A stretch of DNA of 64,000 nucleotides from Nocardioides bizhenqiangii (GCF_034661235.1 NZ_CP141059.1:1178001-1242000), one strand, 5' to 3'; counted from the first letter of the stretch, positions 17,336 to 25,783 are shown. Notes: generated by a model from the sequence alone, not told the origin. Numbers and translations: made by a program.

Positions 17336-18340
17336 TCATCCCGCGTCGGTGGCGGCGCCGTTGTCGGGGCCACCCTGCTCGCCCGCCGCGCGCCGGTCGT
17401 CGCGGTGCCAGACGACTCGTTGGGCGAACGGGATCTCGATCCCCTCGTGGTCGAACCGGGCCTTGATCCGCTGGCGGAGCGTGCGGGCGACGCCCCACTG
17501 CTGCAGCGGAGCGGTCTTCACCAGGACCCGGATGGTGACCGAGTCGGCGGCCAGCATCTCGACGCCGGTCACCTCGGGCTCCTCGATGATGACGCCCTTG
17601 TAGTCCTCGTCCTCCCACATGTCGTGCGCGACCTCGCGGAGCACCCGCTGGACCCGGGCCAGGTCCTCGCCGTACCCGACGCCGACGTCGACCACGGCGC
17701 GCGACCAGTTCTTGCTCTGGTTGCCGACCCGCAGGATCTGGCCGTTGGGCACGAACCACACCGTGCCGTTGACGTCGCGGAGCCGGGTCATCCGCAGGGT
17801 CACCGCCTCGACGGAGCCGATCGCCTCGCCGAGGTCGACGACGTCTCCGACGCCGTACTGGTCCTCGATGAAGATGAACAGGCCCGAGAGGAAGTCGCGG
17901 ACCAGCGACTGAGCGCCGAAGCCGAGCGCGATGCCGATGATGCCGGCGCTGGCGATGATCGGGGCGATGTTGACCCCGACCTCGCTCAGGATCATCGTGG
18001 TGACCACCGCGATCACGATGATCGTGATCACGCTCTGGAAGATGCCGGCCACCGTCTCTGCGCGTTGCGCCCGGCGCGCGACCGCGGCGGCGTCGAGCCG
18101 CTCGGGCAGCACGCCCTTCTCGGCCCGGCGGGCGATCCGCTGGACGATCCGGTGCAGCACCCACCGCAGGACCAGCCCGAGCAGGATCAGGCCGAGGATC
18201 GCCAACGGGGTCCCGATCAGCACGTCGGCCCAGTCAGCGAAGCGCTCGCTTCCGCTCCAGTCGTAGACGAGGTCGCAGACCTGCTCGCCATCGGCGCAGG
18301 GCTCGGCGGCCAAGGGGGCAGCTGGGGAGAGGGTCGGCAT
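17336..18340 (-). CDS. mscS: MscS-family mechanosensitive ion channel
   Basis: This 334-aa small-conductance channel releases solutes on hypo-osmotic shock. Three transmembrane helices are visible (about 42-64, 100-122 and 130-150). The pore helix region ASAGIIGIALGFGAQSLVRDFLSGLFIFIEDQYGVGDVV is the conserved TM3 and beta-domain start. The C-terminal alpha/beta domain (to about 310) includes VPNGQI and KTAPLQQW. A short N-terminal periplasmic segment has two Cys (CADGEQVC). The gene is first in a two-gene operon with glbO. Confidence 0.93.
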   Translation of the reverse strand: MPTLSPAAPLAAEPCADGEQVCDLVYDWSGSERFADWADVLIGTPLAILGLILLGLVLRWVLHRIVQRIARRAEKGVLPERLDAAAVARRAQRAETVAGIFQSVITIIVIAVVTTMILSEVGVNIAPIIASAGIIGIALGFGAQSLVRDFLSGLFIFIEDQYGVGDVVDLGEAIGSVEAVTLRMTRLRDVNGTVWFVPNGQILRVGNQSKNWSRAVVDVGVGYGEDLARVQRVLREVAHDMWEDEDYKGVIIEEPEVTGVEMLAADSVTIRVLVKTAPLQQWGVARTLRQRIKARFDHEGIEIPFAQRVVWHRDDRRAAGEQGGPDNGAATDAG

Positions 18341-18410
18341 CCCCTGAGTGTGGCAAAGACGCCGCGCGGGTCCGAACTGGCACCACTGTCGGGGCCGGGA
18401 CCGGAGCCGA

Positions 18411-18416
18411 TATCCT
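18411..18416 (+). promoter_or_regulatory. -10 hexamer of a leaderless promoter
   Basis: TATCCT (TANNNT) lies 7 nt upstream of the GTG at 18424, with no ribosome site. Confidence 0.5.
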
Positions 18417-18423
18417 CACGACC

Positions 18424-18780
18424 GTGACCAGCACCGCCGTACGACGACTTCTCGCCGCCGCCGCTCCCGCGGGGCTCGCCGTGGCCACGATCCTCGCCAC
18501 TGCTGCTCCTGCGTCGGCCGACACCCCGGAGGGCTGGCCGGAAGAACCGTCCATCGACTTCGTCCAGATGCTGCTGATCCTGGGCGGGATCCCGCTGCTG
18601 GTCTTCCTCGCCGTCGTGGCGCTGATCTACGGCCCGCCGCTCGCGCGCGGCGAGTCGGTCAGGCCGGGTGGGGAGCAGCTGGAGAGCCAGTGGCTCGGAG
18701 GGCCGCGCAAGTCGGCAGGCGAGCTCGCCGCGCCCGACACCGAGGACTCCAAAGCCGGCGGCGCCGGCGGTCGCTGGTAA
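18424..18780 (+). CDS. small secreted or membrane protein, function unknown
   Basis: This 118-aa protein has a typical Sec signal peptide (residues 1-33, cleavage near ASA-D), a short acidic segment, one transmembrane helix (about 45-68, VQMLLILGGIPLLVFLAVVALIY) and a hydrophilic tail of about 50 residues facing the cytoplasm. No enzymatic motif is seen. It lies 6 bp before a DUF5130 gene, and the pair is probably an operon. The GTG start is supported by the leaderless -10 box. Confidence 0.8.
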   Translation: MTSTAVRRLLAAAAPAGLAVATILATAAPASADTPEGWPEEPSIDFVQMLLILGGIPLLVFLAVVALIYGPPLARGESVRPGGEQLESQWLGGPRKSAGELAAPDTEDSKAGGAGGRW

Positions 18781-18786
18781 CCCACG

Positions 18787-19149
18787 GTGGCTGTCGGGTC
18801 CCTCTCCAGCGCTCAGCAGGCCGCGCTCGACGCGACCATCCGGGCGGCCGAGCAGCAGTGCCGCGCCGAGATCTCGGTCTTCGTCGGTCCGATCGAGGGT
18901 GACGACCCGCACCGGTTCGCGACCAGCCTGCACAACACGCTCGTGCTGCCGTCGCGCAGCATCCTGGTGATGGTCGACCCCACGCGGCGTGCGGTCGAGG
19001 TCATCACCGGCGGGGAAGTCCGCCGCAAGCTCACCGACGCGGAGGCCGCGCTCGCGATCGAGGAGATGACCCGCTCGTTCGCCGACGGCGACCTCGCGGG
19101 CGGTCTGACGCGTGGCATCCGGCTGCTCGCCGAACACGCACGGTCGTGA
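18787..19149 (+). CDS. DUF5130 (TPM-like) family protein
   Basis: This 120-aa cytoplasmic protein resembles the TPM/DUF5130 group. It has QQAALDATIRAAEQQCRAEISVFVG, HNTLVLPSRSILVMVDPTRRAVEVITG and a C-terminal helix ending FADGDLAGGLTRGIRLLAEH. The family is widespread in actinobacteria beside small membrane proteins like the one upstream, and its function is unknown. The start is GTG 18787. The stop is immediately followed by the arm of a large palindromic repeat. Confidence 0.82.
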   Translation: MAVGSLSSAQQAALDATIRAAEQQCRAEISVFVGPIEGDDPHRFATSLHNTLVLPSRSILVMVDPTRRAVEVITGGEVRRKLTDAEAALAIEEMTRSFADGDLAGGLTRGIRLLAEHARS

Positions 19150-19150
19150 C

Positions 19151-19280
19151 GGTCGTCGAGTAGGAGCGAGCGCAGCGAGCGACGTATCGAGACGCGGTGA
19201 GTCGACCGCACCACGGTGAGTGGGCATGGGTGCGACGTCTCGATACGCCCTCGCCTAGCGGCTCGGGCTACTCGACGACC
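19151..19280. repeat. large imperfect palindromic repeat (REP-like)
   Basis: The outer arms ggtcgtcgagtag (19151-19163) and ctactcgacgacc (19268-19280) are perfect inverted repeats. The inner arms gtatcgagacg (19183-19193) and cgtctcgatac (about 19231-19241) match perfectly too. Between them on the left is gagcgagcgcagcgagcga. It sits between convergent genes and its right arm supplies the pepN stop codon. I know this repeat type from Nocardioides and relatives. Confidence 0.8.
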
Positions 19281-21883
19281 GAGGCGGCGTCCTTCTTCTG
19301 GGCGGCGAGGGCGCGAGCCATGTCGGACCGGCCCTCCCGGACGAACCGGATCGCACCCGGGTTGACGCCGTCGGCCTCGGACGCCAGCCAGGCGTCGACC
19401 TTGGCGAGGGCCTCCTCGGACGCCAGCACCCGCGGGAAGATGTACTCGAGCGAGATCGCCGCCCGGTGGGCGCCGAGCCGCTCCCAGGCGAGCGGGGCGT
19501 CGGCGAGGTAGCGGTCGACGTACGGCGCGAGCAGGTCCTGCTGGCCGTCGCGCATGAAGGAGAGCACGACCTGCTTCGCGGTCTCGTTGGGGACCGAGCC
19601 GTCGACCATGGCCAGCTCCCAGGCACGCTCCTTGGCCTCGGCCGTCGGCACCGCGGCCCGGGCAGCGGCGGCGTGCTCCTTGCCGGAGATGGTGTTGTCG
19701 TCGGCCAGCTCCGCGTCGATCCGCGCGTCGTCTGCGCGGCCGAGCCGGGCCAGGTTGTTGAGCAGGGTCCACCGCAGGTCCTGGTCGACGGTGAGCCCGT
19801 CGAACGTCAGCGATCCGTCGAGGAGGCCCTCGAGGTCGGCAACGGCCTGGTCGCTGTGGGCGGCGCCGGCGTAGGAGCGGGCGAAGGTCAGCTGGTGGTC
19901 GGTGCCGGGCTTCGCGTTCTCGAGCAGCTCGCGCAGGCCGCGCTCCCAGCGGTCGCGCAGGGCGGCCTTGTGGGCGGGGGCGGCGTACTGGACGACGGCC
20001 TGGGCGGCGAACCCCGGGAACGCAGTGAGACCCCACGAGTCGGTCTCGGCGCCGATGTTGCGCAGGACCAGCTCCACGAAGTCGGTCGCGGACAGCTCGG
20101 CGTCGCGGGTCATGTCCCACGCCGCGCTCCAGATCAGGGCGCGGGTGAGGGAGTCGTCGCAGGCGCCGAGGCTCGCGACGGCCGTGGCCAGCGAGCGCTC
20201 GTCGAGGCGCACCTTCGCGAAGGTCAGGTCGCCGTCGTTGAGCAGCAGCAGGTCGGGCTGGGCCTTGCCGACGAGCTCGGGGATCTCGGTGACCTCACCC
20301 ACGACGTCGACCTCGACGTACTCGTCACGAACGAGCCTGCCGTCGGCAGCGTTGTTGTAGATGCCGACGCCGATCCGGTGGCGGCGCAGCGTGGGCTGCT
20401 CGTCGGTCGCGGTCTGTTTCACAGCAAACGAGGAATAGGTGGCGGTCCCTGAGCCTGTCGAAGGGTCGGCGAGCTCGAAGACCGGGCTGATCGTGTTGAC
20501 GCCCGCGGTCTGCAGCCATTCCTGGGCCCAGCCTGAGAGCTCGCGACCCGAAGCCTTCTCGAGCGCGGTCAGCAGGTCGATGAACTCGGTGTTGTCGTAG
20601 GCGTGGTCGCGGAAGTACTCCCGCAGGCCCTCCAGGAAGGGCTCCAGACCGACCCACGCGACCAGCTGCTTGAGCACCGCCGCGCCCTTGGCGTAGGTGA
20701 TCATGTCGAAGTTCACCTCGACCGCGTGCAGGTCGACCATGTCGGTGGCGATCGGGTGCGTGGTCGGGAGCTGGTCGGCGCGGTAGCCGCGCTGCTTGCG
20801 CATGTTGGCGAAGCCGGTCCAGGCGTCGGTGTACGACGTCGCCTCGGCCTCGGCGTGGTAGCACGCCCACTCGGCGAAGGACTCGTTGAGCCAGAGGTCG
20901 TCCCACCAGCGCATCGTCACCAGGTTGCCGAACCACATGTGCGCCATCTCGTGAAGGATGACCGAGGCGCGGAACTCGTAGAACGAGCGGGACTGCCGCG
21001 AGCGCGGGATGTACTCGTCGCGCAGGGTCACGCAGCCGGCGTTCTCCATCGCGCCCATGTTGTACTCCGGCACGTAGAGCTGGTCGTACTTCTCGAACGG
21101 GTACTGCGAGCCGAACGCCTCTTCGAAGAACTCGAAGCCCTGCTTGGTGAGGAGCACGATCTCCTCGCGGTCGCGTTCGAGCTCGGCCTTGAGCGACTGG
21201 CGCGAGTAGTGACCGAGGGGGATGACGCCGTACTTGCCCTCGTAGGTGTCCTGGAGCTCGTAGTACTCGCCGGCGACGACAGCGGTGATGTAGGTGGACA
21301 TCCGCTTGGTGGTCGGGAAGCTCCAGAGCGCCACGTCGGTGGTCGAGCCGGCCGAGACCTCGGCCGGGACCGGCTCCGGCGTCGGGGCGTTGGAGACGAC
21401 CTTCCAGTGCGCCGGAGCGGTCACGTTGAAGTTGAAGACCGACTTGAGGTCGGGCTGCTCGAAGCAGGCGAACACGCGGCGGGCGTCCGGCACCTCGAAC
21501 TGGGAGTAGAGGTAGACCTTGCCGTCGGCGGGGTCGACGAAGTGGTGGAGGCCCTCGCCGGTGTGCGAGTAGGCGCAGTCGGCGCGCACCACCAGGGTGT
21601 TGTTCGCCTGCAGACCGGTCAGCGGGATCCGGCTGTCGACGTAGGACGCGCGGTCGATCGGACTGCCGTTGAGGACGATCTCGTGGACGGTGGCGTCCAC
21701 CAGGTCGACCCAGGTCTCCGCTCCAGGCTCGCGACACGTGAACGCGATCGTGGAGGTCGACCCGAAGGTCTGGATGCCGCTCTCCTCTGCCTTGGTGAGG
21801 TCGAGGTCGACGGTGTACGACGTGACGTCGATCAGCGCGGCACGGGCGGTGGCCTCGTCGCGCGTGAGGTTGCTACCGGGCAT
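19268..21883 (-). CDS. pepN: aminopeptidase N (M1 zinc metallopeptidase)
   Basis: This 871-aa cytoplasmic peptidase has the M1 exopeptidase motif GAMEN and the zinc site HEMAHMWFGNLV with the downstream Glu in NESFAEW, giving HExxH-x18-E. The C-terminal ERAP1-like helical domain is complete. ATG 21883 (MPGSNLTRDEA) was chosen because GAGGAT, a -10-like box, lies 7 nt upstream on the minus strand and homologues start there. Two odd features stand out. A 19-bp repeat is embedded in frame (20447-20465, coding for part of DPSTGSGT), and the last codons and stop lie inside a palindromic repeat. Confidence 0.96.
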   Translation of the reverse strand: MPGSNLTRDEATARAALIDVTSYTVDLDLTKAEESGIQTFGSTSTIAFTCREPGAETWVDLVDATVHEIVLNGSPIDRASYVDSRIPLTGLQANNTLVVRADCAYSHTGEGLHHFVDPADGKVYLYSQFEVPDARRVFACFEQPDLKSVFNFNVTAPAHWKVVSNAPTPEPVPAEVSAGSTTDVALWSFPTTKRMSTYITAVVAGEYYELQDTYEGKYGVIPLGHYSRQSLKAELERDREEIVLLTKQGFEFFEEAFGSQYPFEKYDQLYVPEYNMGAMENAGCVTLRDEYIPRSRQSRSFYEFRASVILHEMAHMWFGNLVTMRWWDDLWLNESFAEWACYHAEAEATSYTDAWTGFANMRKQRGYRADQLPTTHPIATDMVDLHAVEVNFDMITYAKGAAVLKQLVAWVGLEPFLEGLREYFRDHAYDNTEFIDLLTALEKASGRELSGWAQEWLQTAGVNTISPVFELADPSTGSGTATYSSFAVKQTATDEQPTLRRHRIGVGIYNNAADGRLVRDEYVEVDVVGEVTEIPELVGKAQPDLLLLNDGDLTFAKVRLDERSLATAVASLGACDDSLTRALIWSAAWDMTRDAELSATDFVELVLRNIGAETDSWGLTAFPGFAAQAVVQYAAPAHKAALRDRWERGLRELLENAKPGTDHQLTFARSYAGAAHSDQAVADLEGLLDGSLTFDGLTVDQDLRWTLLNNLARLGRADDARIDAELADDNTISGKEHAAAARAAVPTAEAKERAWELAMVDGSVPNETAKQVVLSFMRDGQQDLLAPYVDRYLADAPLAWERLGAHRAAISLEYIFPRVLASEEALAKVDAWLASEADGVNPGAIRFVREGRSDMARALAAQKKDAASVVE
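20447..20465. repeat. short dispersed-type repeat embedded in pepN
   Basis: ccctgagcctgtcgaaggg is a well-known short repeat in many high-GC genomes (usually intergenic, seen as CCTTCGACAGGCTCAGG on the other strand). Here it is inside a coding sequence and in frame. Confidence 0.6.
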
Positions 21884-22037
21884 GCGCGACATCCTCGCAC
21901 CGGTACCCGGATTGTCAGACATCGGGGATGCGACCCGCGTCACAATGGAGGAGCCGAAGAAACGCGAACCACAACGGTGTAACTCCCGAATGTCAAGCGC
22001 GACACGCCTGTGACGGGTGGGTTTTTCGGGTGTTTTG

Positions 22038-22067
22038 TTGCTTTCTGGGGCGGAAGTGACCCAGAGT
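22038..22067 (+). promoter_or_regulatory. possible promoter of the CHAP protein gene
   Basis: TTGCTT (22038-22043), an 18-bp spacer and CAGAGT (22062-22067) lie so that the ATG at 22075 follows after 7 nt, which suggests a leaderless transcript. The preceding T-rich run (22019-22044) is unusual for this genome. Confidence 0.45.
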
Positions 22068-22074
22068 GTCCTCT

Positions 22075-23736
22075 ATGCGCCTCGGACGAACGCTCTGGCG
22101 CGGGGGAACCGCGCTGCTCACGAGCACGCTCGTGGCGACCCTCCTCGTGGTCGCGGGGGTGCAGCAGCAGGGCGGTCGCTCGGCACCGGCCGAGAGCCCC
22201 GAGACCACCCGGGCTTCCGGGTCGACGTACCTCTGCACCGGCTACGCGGGCTGTCGCAACGCCGGCTACTCCGACGCCGGCTACGGCGCGGTCAACAGCC
22301 GGATGTACTGGCGGATGTACAGCGGCCACAACTGCACCAACTACGCGGCCTACCGGATGATCAAGGCCGGGATGTCGACCGAGCGGCCGTGGGACGGCTC
22401 GGGCATGGCCTACAACTGGGGCCACGCGATGTCCCACATCACCGACAACCGGCCGAGCGTCGGCGCGGTGGCGTGGTGGGACCGCTACGACAACGGCATC
22501 GGTTCGAGCGGCCACGTGGCATACGTCGAGCGGGTGGTCTCCGCCGACGAGATCGTCATCAGCGAGGACTCCTGGAGCGGCGACTTCCACTGGCGCACGA
22601 TCACCCGCGACAGCGGCCGGTGGCCGACCGGCTTCATCCACTTCGTCGACAAGGCCGTCCAGAACGTCGCGGCGCCCGCGATCACCGGCACTCCGCAGGT
22701 CGGCTCTGAGCTGCGCGTGTCCCGCGGTGGCTGGTCGCCGAAGCGCGACCTCACCATCTCCTGGCAGTGGTACGCCGACGGCGTGGCCGTCGCCGGCGCG
22801 ACCGACCAGACGTTCACGCCGACCGCCGCGGAGAGGGGCAAGCGGATCACCGCCGCCGTGACCGCCCGGCGATCCGGCTACTCGCCCGCGACCGCCACCG
22901 CCGCCCCGACGGCGCCGGTCGCGCGCGGAGTGTTCACCGTCCTCGCGCCACCCACCATCACCGGCGACCCGACCGTTGACGAGGTGCTGACGGCGAACCC
23001 GGCGACCTGGTCGCCGCCCTCGCGGGACACTCTCTACCGGTGGAAGGCCGACGGCGTCCTCATCGCCGGCGCGACCGGTCGCACCCTCACGCTCACCCGC
23101 GACCTGCTCGGCAAGACCATCGTGGTGGCCACCCACGGCCGCCGCGAGGGCTACAGGAATTCCCCGGTCCGCTCGGCTCCTGTCGGGCCGGTCGTCATCG
23201 GGGAGATCGTCGCGAGCACACCGTCCACCGTCTCCGGGCGAGCCCGGATCGGCCAGGTGCTGACCGCTCAGCCCGGCGCAGTCCAGCCGACAGATGCGAC
23301 CGTTGCCTACCAGTGGTTGCGCGACGGGGTGCCGGTCGCCGGCGCGACCGCGGCGACGTACACCCTCTCGAGCGTGGACCTCGGCACGACGATGGCGGCG
23401 CAGATCACCCGCTCGCGCCGCAACTACGCCGACCTGGTCGAGACCGTCGCGGTCGCGCGCGCGGTGAGTGCCAAGCCGACGATGACCCTGAGCGCCGTCG
23501 GCCGGTCGCGGAAGGCGGTGGTGACGGTGCAGCTCACCGTCCCCGACGTCACCGTCCCCGGACAGGTCACGGTGAAGGTCGGCGGGCAGGTGGCGACGGC
23601 CACCCTCGTGGACGGTCGGGCGAGGCTGGTCGTCGGCGGCGTCGAGCCGGGTGACCGGTTGGTCCGGGCGTGGTACGCCGGCAGCGGACCGATCCGTCCC
23701 GCGAAGTCGTCGACCACGGTGCGCGTCCTGCGCTGA
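22075..23736 (+). CDS. secreted CHAP-domain peptidoglycan hydrolase with Ig-like repeats
   Basis: This 553-aa exported protein has a signal peptide (about 1-40) followed by a CHAP amidase/endopeptidase domain (about 60-200). Its catalytic Cys is in GHNCTNYAAYRM and its His in GSSGHVAYVE. Three similar repeats of about 85 residues follow, each starting near PxITGxPxVGxxL and containing YQWxxDGVxVAGAT, plus a C-terminal Ig-like domain. The repeats probably bind the wall or act as a stalk. ATG 22075 is preferred over GTG 22066 because of the -10 spacing. It is divergent from pepN. Confidence 0.9.
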   Translation: MRLGRTLWRGGTALLTSTLVATLLVVAGVQQQGGRSAPAESPETTRASGSTYLCTGYAGCRNAGYSDAGYGAVNSRMYWRMYSGHNCTNYAAYRMIKAGMSTERPWDGSGMAYNWGHAMSHITDNRPSVGAVAWWDRYDNGIGSSGHVAYVERVVSADEIVISEDSWSGDFHWRTITRDSGRWPTGFIHFVDKAVQNVAAPAITGTPQVGSELRVSRGGWSPKRDLTISWQWYADGVAVAGATDQTFTPTAAERGKRITAAVTARRSGYSPATATAAPTAPVARGVFTVLAPPTITGDPTVDEVLTANPATWSPPSRDTLYRWKADGVLIAGATGRTLTLTRDLLGKTIVVATHGRREGYRNSPVRSAPVGPVVIGEIVASTPSTVSGRARIGQVLTAQPGAVQPTDATVAYQWLRDGVPVAGATAATYTLSSVDLGTTMAAQITRSRRNYADLVETVAVARAVSAKPTMTLSAVGRSRKAVVTVQLTVPDVTVPGQVTVKVGGQVATATLVDGRARLVVGGVEPGDRLVRAWYAGSGPIRPAKSSTTVRVLR

Positions 23737-23780
23737 CTCCGCCGGGAATGCGGACTACGGTCCGCTTTGTTGGACCCGGT

Positions 23781-24419
23781 ATGAGCCTCTCGGAGAAGGT
23801 CCGCCATCGCGCGGACGTCTGGTTCGACCCGATGTGCCCGTTCGCATGGATCACGTCCCGCTGGATGCTCGAGGTGGAGCAGGTGCGCGACGTCGACGTC
23901 GACTGGCACGTGATGAGCCTGGCTTACCTCAACGAGGGCAAGGACATCCCCGACAGCTATCGCGAGCTGCTCGCGCCGGGCTGGGGCCCGGTCCGGGTCC
24001 TCGTCGCCGCCGAGGAGCGGCATGGCAGCGAAGCACTGCTTCCCCTCTACACCGCGCTGGGCAACCGGATCCACCGGGAGGGCCGCAGTCTCCACGAGGA
24101 GCCCGACCAGGGTCGTGGCCTGGTGGCCGAGGCGCTCGCAGATGCCGGCCTCGACACCGACCTCGCCCAGGCGTTCGACGACGCGTCGTACGACCACGCG
24201 GTGAGGAAGTCGCACCACGAGGGGATGGACCAGGTCGGCGACGACGTCGGCACGCCCACGATCGCCGTCAACGGGTCGGCATTCTTCGGTCCGGTCCTGT
24301 CGAGGATCCCGCGCGGCGAGGATGCCGGTCGCCTCTGGGACGGGTGCGTCGCCGTCGCGTCGTTCCCCTACTTCTACGAGCTCAAGCGCAGCCGGACCGG
24401 CGACCTGGACTTCACCTGA
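23781..24419 (+). CDS. DsbA-fold protein, Rv2466c-like mycothiol-linked oxidoreductase
   Basis: This 212-aa protein has a thioredoxin fold with a DsbA-type helical insertion. The active site reads FDPMCPFAWITSRWM, where Rv2466c-type mycothiol-dependent reductases have CPWC. The second Cys is replaced by Ala, so it can only use a monothiol mechanism, with mycothiol as the likely partner. The cis-Pro loop is GTPTIAVNG. There is no signal peptide, so it is cytoplasmic. ATG 23781 is the conserved start. Its stop codon overlaps the left inverted repeat of the IS481 remnant, which puts this gene at the border of the accessory region. Confidence 0.87.
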   Translation: MSLSEKVRHRADVWFDPMCPFAWITSRWMLEVEQVRDVDVDWHVMSLAYLNEGKDIPDSYRELLAPGWGPVRVLVAAEERHGSEALLPLYTALGNRIHREGRSLHEEPDQGRGLVAEALADAGLDTDLAQAFDDASYDHAVRKSHHEGMDQVGDDVGTPTIAVNGSAFFGPVLSRIPRGEDAGRLWDGCVAVASFPYFYELKRSRTGDLDFT

Positions 24420-24420
24420 G

Positions 24421-24622
24421 CTAGGTGTAGTTCGCGGGGAGCTCGTGAACGCGGTCGGCGGGGACGAGGTCTCCGATGCCGGTGTGGGGTCGGTGGTGAT
24501 TGTAGAAGTGGAGCCAGTCCGGGTAGGTCGCTGAGCGGCGGTATCGGCCAGCACTTGTCGACGATCAACATGGCGAGCCGCTCACGACCGAGTGGTGTCA
24601 AAGGCGCGTTAGCGTGAGTCAC
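24421..24622 (-). pseudogene. IS481-family transposase, internally deleted and frameshifted
   Basis: From GTG 24622 the minus strand codes for MTHANAPLTPLGRERLAMLI, the typical IS481 N-terminus. After about 28 residues the frame changes. From roughly 24551 to the stop at 24421-24423 another frame reads YPDWLHFYNHHRPHTGIGDL and onward, the conserved C-terminal end of the DDE domain. The helix-turn-helix remainder and all three catalytic acidic residues are missing. Confidence 0.85.
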
Positions 24623-24676
24623 GAGGACCTCCAGTAGGCGGGTTGGTGTGGTAACCCCTCCGTACTGGAGGTCCTC
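24623..24676 (-). repeat. 14-bp perfect inverted repeat covering the transposase ribosome site
   Basis: gaggacctccagta (24623-24636) and tactggaggtcctc (24663-24676) pair perfectly around a 26-nt loop. On the minus strand the second arm contains GGAGG directly before the transposase GTG (24622). Read-through RNA would therefore hide the ribosome site, the known IS protection strategy. Confidence 0.75.
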
Positions 24677-24723
24677 GCTATTCGTCTACGCCTACCTGCC
24701 CACAACCTGTCGAGGAACTACAA

Positions 24724-25317
24724 CTAGCTCACGCCGCGGGTGGACTCGAGGTCGTACTCGAAGCTCTTCGAGAAGCTCAGGTCAACGGTCTCGCCGCGGT
24801 ACTCGAAGGTGGCCTGGACGAGAAGCGGCGTGTGCGTGCCGGTGGTCGTGTTCAGTTCCCCGTCGGGGGCCGACTCGGTGGCCGGCCTCGGGTCGCCGCT
24901 CTCGGTGACACTGCCCTTGACGACCGCCAGGTCGCCGTCCACCTCGAGCCCGACGTTGAGGACGCCGTCGATGACGTACGGGTCGCGGCCCTCACCGGCG
25001 CCGATCGCGTGCTTGCCGTCGGGATCGCCGATCACCATCTGCAGCGAGTTTCCGTACTTCCGATTCTCGTAGACGAAGACCGCCACGGGCTGGCCGCGCC
25101 ACGTCCCTGTGCCCTCGAGGACGATCCCCCGCTCACTGACGGTCGAGGCTTTCGACTGGTCCTTGTCTACTGCAGCCTGCGCGGAGCTCGAGCTCGAGCT
25201 GGCCTTCTGCTCGGCGCCCGGGCCGTCGTCTCCGGAGGCCTGCACGGCGCCGAGTGCAAGTGCGCCGGCGAGGACGCCGCCCAGGATGAGGGAGCGCGTC
25301 GCGGTGGTGGATCGCAT
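24724..25317 (-). CDS. secreted protein of unknown function, C-terminus reset by IS insertion
   Basis: This 197-aa protein starts with a signal peptide (about 1-28, MRSTTATRSLILGGVLAGALALGAVQAS), then an Asp/Ser-rich linker and a beta-rich domain. The last residues (Val-Ser-stop) come from the GTGAGCTAG border of the IS remnant, so the original C-terminus may have been longer. AAAGG lies upstream of ATG 25317. No family is recognised. It faces the DsbA-like gene across the IS remnant. Confidence 0.7.
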   Translation of the reverse strand: MRSTTATRSLILGGVLAGALALGAVQASGDDGPGAEQKASSSSSSAQAAVDKDQSKASTVSERGIVLEGTGTWRGQPVAVFVYENRKYGNSLQMVIGDPDGKHAIGAGEGRDPYVIDGVLNVGLEVDGDLAVVKGSVTESGDPRPATESAPDGELNTTTGTHTPLLVQATFEYRGETVDLSFSKSFEYDLESTRGVS

Positions 25318-25783
25318 GATGATTTCTGCCTTTCAGGAATTGGTACTCGTAGGACGCCACCCGTGCCGCGATAGTTGGAATCTCACGGATGGCCTACGTC
25401 ACACCGCCCGGCGTCTGAGGCATCGCCCGTTCAAGCCGCGACGACACGAGGAGCGTCACTGCCGCTCTCGGCAACAGCCGTCACAGGCCGAATGCCGATC
25501 GACCGGACTCGCTGGCCGGCGACGATGCCGCCCAGCACCCGTGCTCACACCCGCCGCGGACGGCACCAGCGTGGTGCGAACGATGACCTACCGGGCCACC
25601 AACGTGGGGGCTCGACTGCTGGACTGGGTCTATCTGAGACGACACAACATCACCCAGTCCGACCACGCCATCCAGGGTCTCAAGCGGCTGCTGCGAGAAA
25701 GACCGTCAGGAGTCGGGCGGGCGAGCAGGCTGAACCTCGTTCTGCCGCCTGAGCCAGTGACGGATGGTCAGCCTGGCTGGGAG
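25318..25783. other. degenerate gene-poor stretch
   Basis: No reading frame here has convincing codon usage, ribosome site or recognised product. The sequence is less GC-biased at third positions than core genes. The plus-strand segment from about 25583 codes for MTYRATNVGARLLDWVYLRRHNITQ, which I cannot place and which runs into the DUF305 remnant. It looks like decaying accessory DNA. Confidence 0.5.

Larger units (their letters stand above)
24418..24730 (-). mobile_element. IS481-type insertion sequence remnant with both ends
   Basis: A 313-bp element is bounded by imperfect inverted repeats gagctaggtgtagttc (24418-24433) and gaactacaactagctc (24715-24730), with 15 of 16 positions matching. 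It contains the first and last parts of an IS481/IS3-superfamily transposase gene joined by a large internal deletion. It cannot encode an active transposase but keeps ends that could be moved in trans, like a MITE. Target duplications are not clear because the repeat ends are themselves part of flanking stop codons. Confidence 0.8.

Noticed and set aside
21950..22074. A c-di-AMP (ydaO-type) riboswitch before the secreted CHAP hydrolase gene
   Set aside because: Such genes often have it in actinobacteria, but the conserved core is not visible and the promoter appears to be leaderless.
25463..25486. CAACAGCCGTCACAGGCCG as another SARP-type repeat
   Set aside because: The ACAG words are 9 bp apart and not 11, and there is no gene in register.
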